From NCBI GenBank assembly GCA_964523005.1, contig CAZFZL010000039.1:1-13551 (forward strand): a DNA stretch of 13,551 nucleotides, written 5' to 3'. This DNA comes from UMGS1307 sp964523005. GTDB taxonomy: Bacteria > Bacillota > Clostridia > Oscillospirales > CAG-382. A program made the position numbers and the translations under genes. The notes under the pieces are model-generated. The model was not told the origin of the DNA, did no database searches, and saw nothing but the letters and a program-made list of their open reading frames with translations. This document shows, piece after piece, positions 13,082 through 13,551 of the stretch (the first letter of the stretch is position 1; each line of letters opens with the position of its first letter).

Positions 13082-13551
13082 ATGAAAAAGCATTTCAGCT
13101 ACAGAAGGATATACAGCGGTGTGCTATATTCGGTGCTTGCCGTTTGTATGCTTGCGGTTGTCGGCGTTTCCGTATACACGCTGACATATGATTACGGGTC
13201 ACTTACGAACATCAGTCTTCCGGAGATCAGCTATCCGTCATTCGGGAATGACGTTTCATCTCCGGGAATTATCGACAAGCCTGTAGGCAAGGACGAATCC
13301 GGTATTCCCGCCGAAACAAGCGATCCGGATCCCGAGCAGGTATATGTCAATCCATGCAGTGGAAACATTCTCAAGAACTATACGCTTACCGCCCTGCTCT
13401 ATTCCGAAACGATGAATGATTACAGAACGCATTCAGGTGTGGATATTTCCGGTGAGCTGTATTCACCGGTATACGCCTATACTGACGGAACAGTGGTCGA
13501 TATATATGACGATCCGTTCATGGGCACGACCGTAGTTGTTGAGCACGATTT
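13082..13551 (+). CDS. Membrane-anchored M23/LytM-domain protein, SpoIIQ-like (C-terminus outside window)
   Basis: The first 156 residues are visible, with no stop before the window edge. A short basic N-terminus (MKKHFSYRR) precedes one membrane segment (about 13-35), placing the rest outside the cytoplasm or, in sporulation, in the intermembrane space. A low-complexity Pro/Ser/Asp linker (about 50-88) leads to a LytM/M23 domain: NPCSGNILKNYTL (90-102), YRTHSGVDIS (114-123) and VYAYTDGTVVDIY (130-142). His117 and Asp121 are the first zinc ligands and are both present; the second His motif lies beyond the edge. Layout and the SETMNDYRTHSGVDI stretch resemble SpoIIQ, the forespore half of the engulfment channel with SpoIIIAH; a general cell-wall endopeptidase is the alternative. 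I chose the ATG at 13082, 8 bases after AAAGG; the in-frame ATG at 13076 is only 2 bases from it. Confidence 0.82.
   Translation, partial: MKKHFSYRRIYSGVLYSVLAVCMLAVVGVSVYTLTYDYGSLTNISLPEISYPSFGNDVSSPGIIDKPVGKDESGIPAETSDPDPEQVYVNPCSGNILKNYTLTALLYSETMNDYRTHSGVDISGELYSPVYAYTDGTVVDIYDDPFMGTTVVVEHD

Noticed and set aside
1..13551. tRNA, rRNA, CRISPR array, transposon ends, prophage or defence genes
   Set aside because: I looked for these on both strands in the intergenic regions and coding content and saw none; the intergenic spaces are all under 200 bases and are accounted for by promoters, inverted repeats and one terminator.

Overview
The window is roughly half G+C. It looks like an anaerobic, spore-forming member of the Clostridia (Oscillospiraceae/Christensenellales-like, probably gut-associated). 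The reasons are strong AGGAGG-type ribosome binding sites, consensus sigma-A promoters, a lipoprotein-type sugar-binding protein, a SpoIIQ-like M23 protein behind a possible sigma-F promoter, and amino-sugar genes typical of mucin or host-glycan users. This is inference; no rRNA or other taxonomic marker is present. I found no tRNA, rRNA, CRISPR array, insertion sequence or phage gene. No gap between genes exceeds 200 bases.

Region 1 (1-5778, minus strand) is a tight six-gene operon that runs off the left edge. In transcription order it encodes a sugar-1-phosphate nucleotidyltransferase, a PAP2 membrane phosphatase, a GH109/Gfo-Idh-MocA NAD-dependent glycosidase, an N-acetylhexosamine 1-kinase (NahK), glucosamine-6-phosphate deaminase (NagB) and an AGE-family sugar 2-epimerase (3' end missing). 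Genes overlap or lie within about 22 bases of each other. A perfect sigma-A promoter (TTGACA, 17 bases, TATAAT) sits in front, with an 11-bp-arm palindrome over the predicted start of transcription. The likely theme is release, 1-phosphorylation and activation or catabolism of GalNAc/GlcNAc.

Region 2 (5775-9753, minus strand) is a two-gene unit. It encodes an 842-residue protein fusing an AP-endonuclease-2-type sugar isomerase/epimerase TIM barrel to a complete fatty-acyl-CoA-synthetase-like AMP-forming ligase, followed by a cytoplasmic beta-lactamase-fold serine hydrolase. It has its own sigma-A promoter with a small palindrome just downstream. The fusion is the most unusual protein in the window.

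Region 3 (9779-11423, minus strand) is a single lipoprotein solute-binding protein with its own promoter and a strong intrinsic terminator. No permease or ATPase is adjacent.

Region 4 (11477-13551, plus strand) is divergent from the rest. It encodes the bifunctional NAD(P)HX repair enzyme Nnr, then a membrane-anchored M23/LytM protein resembling SpoIIQ that is cut by the right edge.

There is no single obviously new system. The strongest leads are the TIM-barrel/acyl-CoA-ligase fusion, the combination of GH109, NahK, nucleotidyltransferase and PAP2 in one operon, and the palindrome embedded in a perfect promoter.
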